Origin: Spongilla lacustris
Taxonomy: Eukaryota; Porifera; Demospongiae; Spongillida; Spongillidae
Assembly: GCA_949361645.1 (NCBI GenBank)
Contig: OX442425.1
Location: forward strand, 1 to 64,000
Direction: 5' to 3'
Length of the DNA: 64,000 nucleotides
Below are positions 63,201 to 64,000 of this stretch, piece by piece. The notes below the pieces were generated by a model that did not search any database, was not told the DNA's origin, and saw only the letters and a list, made by a program, of their open reading frames with translations. Numbering within the stretch: position 1 is the first letter of the stretch; each line of letters begins with the position of its first letter. A program made the position numbers and the translations under genes.

Positions 63201-63566
63201 TGCAAGTCCAGGCAGACAGCAAGTATTAAAATACTAGTATTACCTGAACACTTCCTTCACTGAAGCAGCCAGCTCTGGTCCAATGCCGTCGCCTGGTATT
63301 AAAGTAACCATATGGCGACCTCCATACACAGATCTAGATGTACTCTAGGTGTTCAAACATACAGACACGAAGGCGCGTTGATAGGCCCTACATCAGTACA
63401 TGTACACTGTAAAAACCCTATTTACTAGTACCTCTTCTGAAACATTCCCATAGCTAACTCGAAGAGTGAGAGCTGGACTTCGTGGATATTTTTGAGCAGC
63501 TACGACAGGGGTTCTCCAAGTCTTCACTTGCCAAAAAGGCGAGCATCGACGTAGTAACGAAGCCAT
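59658..63566 (-). CDS. IDH3B: NAD-dependent isocitrate dehydrogenase subunit beta
   Basis: Regulatory/structural subunit of the mitochondrial TCA-cycle IDH3 complex. Thirteen minus exons: 63566-63432, 63344-63244, 63177-63136, 63067-62988, 62869-62812, 62549-62487, 62308-62239, 61382-61249, 60809-60707, 60620-60474, 60400-60306, 59870-59810 and 59744-59658, giving 391 residues (human 385). The N-terminus is a mitochondrial presequence ([18 protein letters not shown]). Landmarks are [50 protein letters not shown] and [14 protein letters not shown], the CCMQ and GARH segments being beta-type. Introns carry five different tandem repeats. Its start is 78 bp from the divergent next gene. Confidence 0.94.
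60012..60302. repeat. (AC)n with AAGC/AACAC interruptions
   Basis: About 290 bp in IDH3B intron 11, ending next to the donor (minus strand GG|GTATGTGTG). Confidence 0.96.
61072..61245 (-). repeat. 19-bp minisatellite next to the IDH3B intron 8 donor
   Basis: Units on the plus strand such as CATCCCCAGCCCTACGCCT. On the minus strand each carries GTAGGGCTGGGG, similar to the functional donor GTAAGGCTGG at 61248, so this array may also have grown from the donor. The resemblance is weaker than in intron 7. Confidence 0.85.
62104..62238 (-). repeat. 16-bp splice-donor minisatellite, IDH3B intron 7
   Basis: On the minus strand the exon end CATGAG|GTAACCCAATAG is followed by repeated TGAG|GTMACCCAATAG units (16 bp, some with a CTCAAG variant). 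The exon's last bases and donor are the unit. Confidence 0.9.
62313..62430. repeat. GGTGAGGTGAGAGGTGGGG-type repeat
   Basis: Purine/T-rich repeat in IDH3B intron 6 just upstream (minus sense) of the exon 7 acceptor. Confidence 0.88.
62625..62757. repeat. Tandem repeat of about 20 bp
   Basis: Units of GTTATTATTGGTGTGTGTGG in IDH3B intron 5. Confidence 0.92.
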
Positions 63567-63644
63567 ATAAAATCGCGTCCGTTGTATACTTTTAAAACAA
63601 TATTTTCCCCTAATAGCACGTTGATACGTTTAATTAGGACACAT
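63567..63644. promoter_or_regulatory. Bidirectional promoter region IDH3B/unknown gene
   Basis: 78 bp between divergent start codons, A/T-rich near IDH3B. No further motif is claimed. Confidence 0.5.
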
Positions 63645-64000
63645 ATGGCAGAGCAACCGAATCAACCCGAAGAGACAGCTGAGACCAGCTCGGCAGCAGT
63701 AACGAAGAATGCACTCATCCTCTATCAGCGGCCTCCAGAGGTACTGCAATAATACATATTCTATCCACAAGCTAATTCACTATCACCCGTACCGGCCGTA
63801 GAATACTGACCTGAACAGACCGCCACCAAACTGGCTGAGAAGAACAAACGCAATACTCTTACCTCAGACGGCGCATTCGAAGTTTTCAACTGAAAATGGT
63901 CCACCAAGGTGGGCGTGCAGCTAGGATACGTTTGAATCTTCCAGAGGCCTTCATGGAGTGGGTTTAGCGACGTTTACGGATGGCCTTGATAGTGACCTGC
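63645..64000 (+). CDS. First exons of an unrecognised gene (partial)
   Basis: Exon 1 at 63645-63740 starts MAEQPNQPEETAETSS and ends at a donor GAG|GTACTG. A likely exon 2 at 63802-63908 (phase 0) reads NTDLNRPPPNWLRRTNAILL and ends at CCAAG|GTGGG. The start was chosen because it is the first ATG facing IDH3B and the phases agree. The remaining exons are outside the window. No family was recognised. Confidence 0.45.

Overview
The window is a gene-dense eukaryotic nuclear segment, best explained as an early-branching animal, probably a sponge, though the species cannot be fixed from sequence alone. SLK/LOK kinase with its metazoan-type C-terminal coiled coil, FAM204A, non-muscle myosin regulatory light chain, mitochondrial mS22 and ARL3 point to Metazoa or close kin. 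Many introns are only 41-60 nt and genes lie tens to hundreds of bases apart, which fits sponges. No bacterial-style operons, CRISPR arrays, rRNA or tRNA genes were seen. Exon coordinates were derived by hand from GT/GC-AG junctions, reading-phase continuity and family similarity.

Region 1 (1-19.3 kb) is a compact housekeeping block: D2HGDH (3' part, +), MRPS22 (-), PLPBP (+), two tandem myosin regulatory light chains (-), RPL26 (-), SLK-type kinase (+), FAM204A (+), SEM1/DSS1 (-) and a caspase-like protein with apparently degenerate catalytic motifs (+). Region 2 (19.4-46.9 kb) is gene-poor and mobile-element rich: foldback and terminal-inverted-repeat elements with 9-10 bp target duplications, a gag-like relic, a 10-kb array built from two interleaved monomers, an LTR-like unit, three broken LINE copies, and G-rich repeats. 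Region 3 (42.6-52.5 kb, overlapping) is a tandem segmental duplication carrying two copies of a plant-like ArfGAP-C2 gene plus a pseudogene of the 3' end of the neighbouring gene. Region 4 (51.6-64 kb) returns to dense genes: a 21-exon TSNAXIP1-like coiled-coil gene (-), ARL3 (-), an intronless protein of six divergent ubiquitin-like domains (+), IDH3B (-), and the first exons of an unrecognised gene (+).

Themes: five divergent gene pairs share 61-188 bp between start codons (MRPS22/PLPBP, RPL26/SLK, SEM1/caspase-like, ARL3/poly-Ubl, IDH3B/unknown). Two mitochondrial dehydrogenases, a mitoribosomal protein and a PLP-homeostasis protein cluster without being a pathway. ARL3 and the TSNAXIP1-like gene are adjacent and both are plausibly ciliary. 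The most unusual signal is a recurring class of intronic minisatellites whose unit is the exon-intron junction itself, so that each repeat carries another copy of the 5' splice site. It appears in at least five introns of four unrelated genes.
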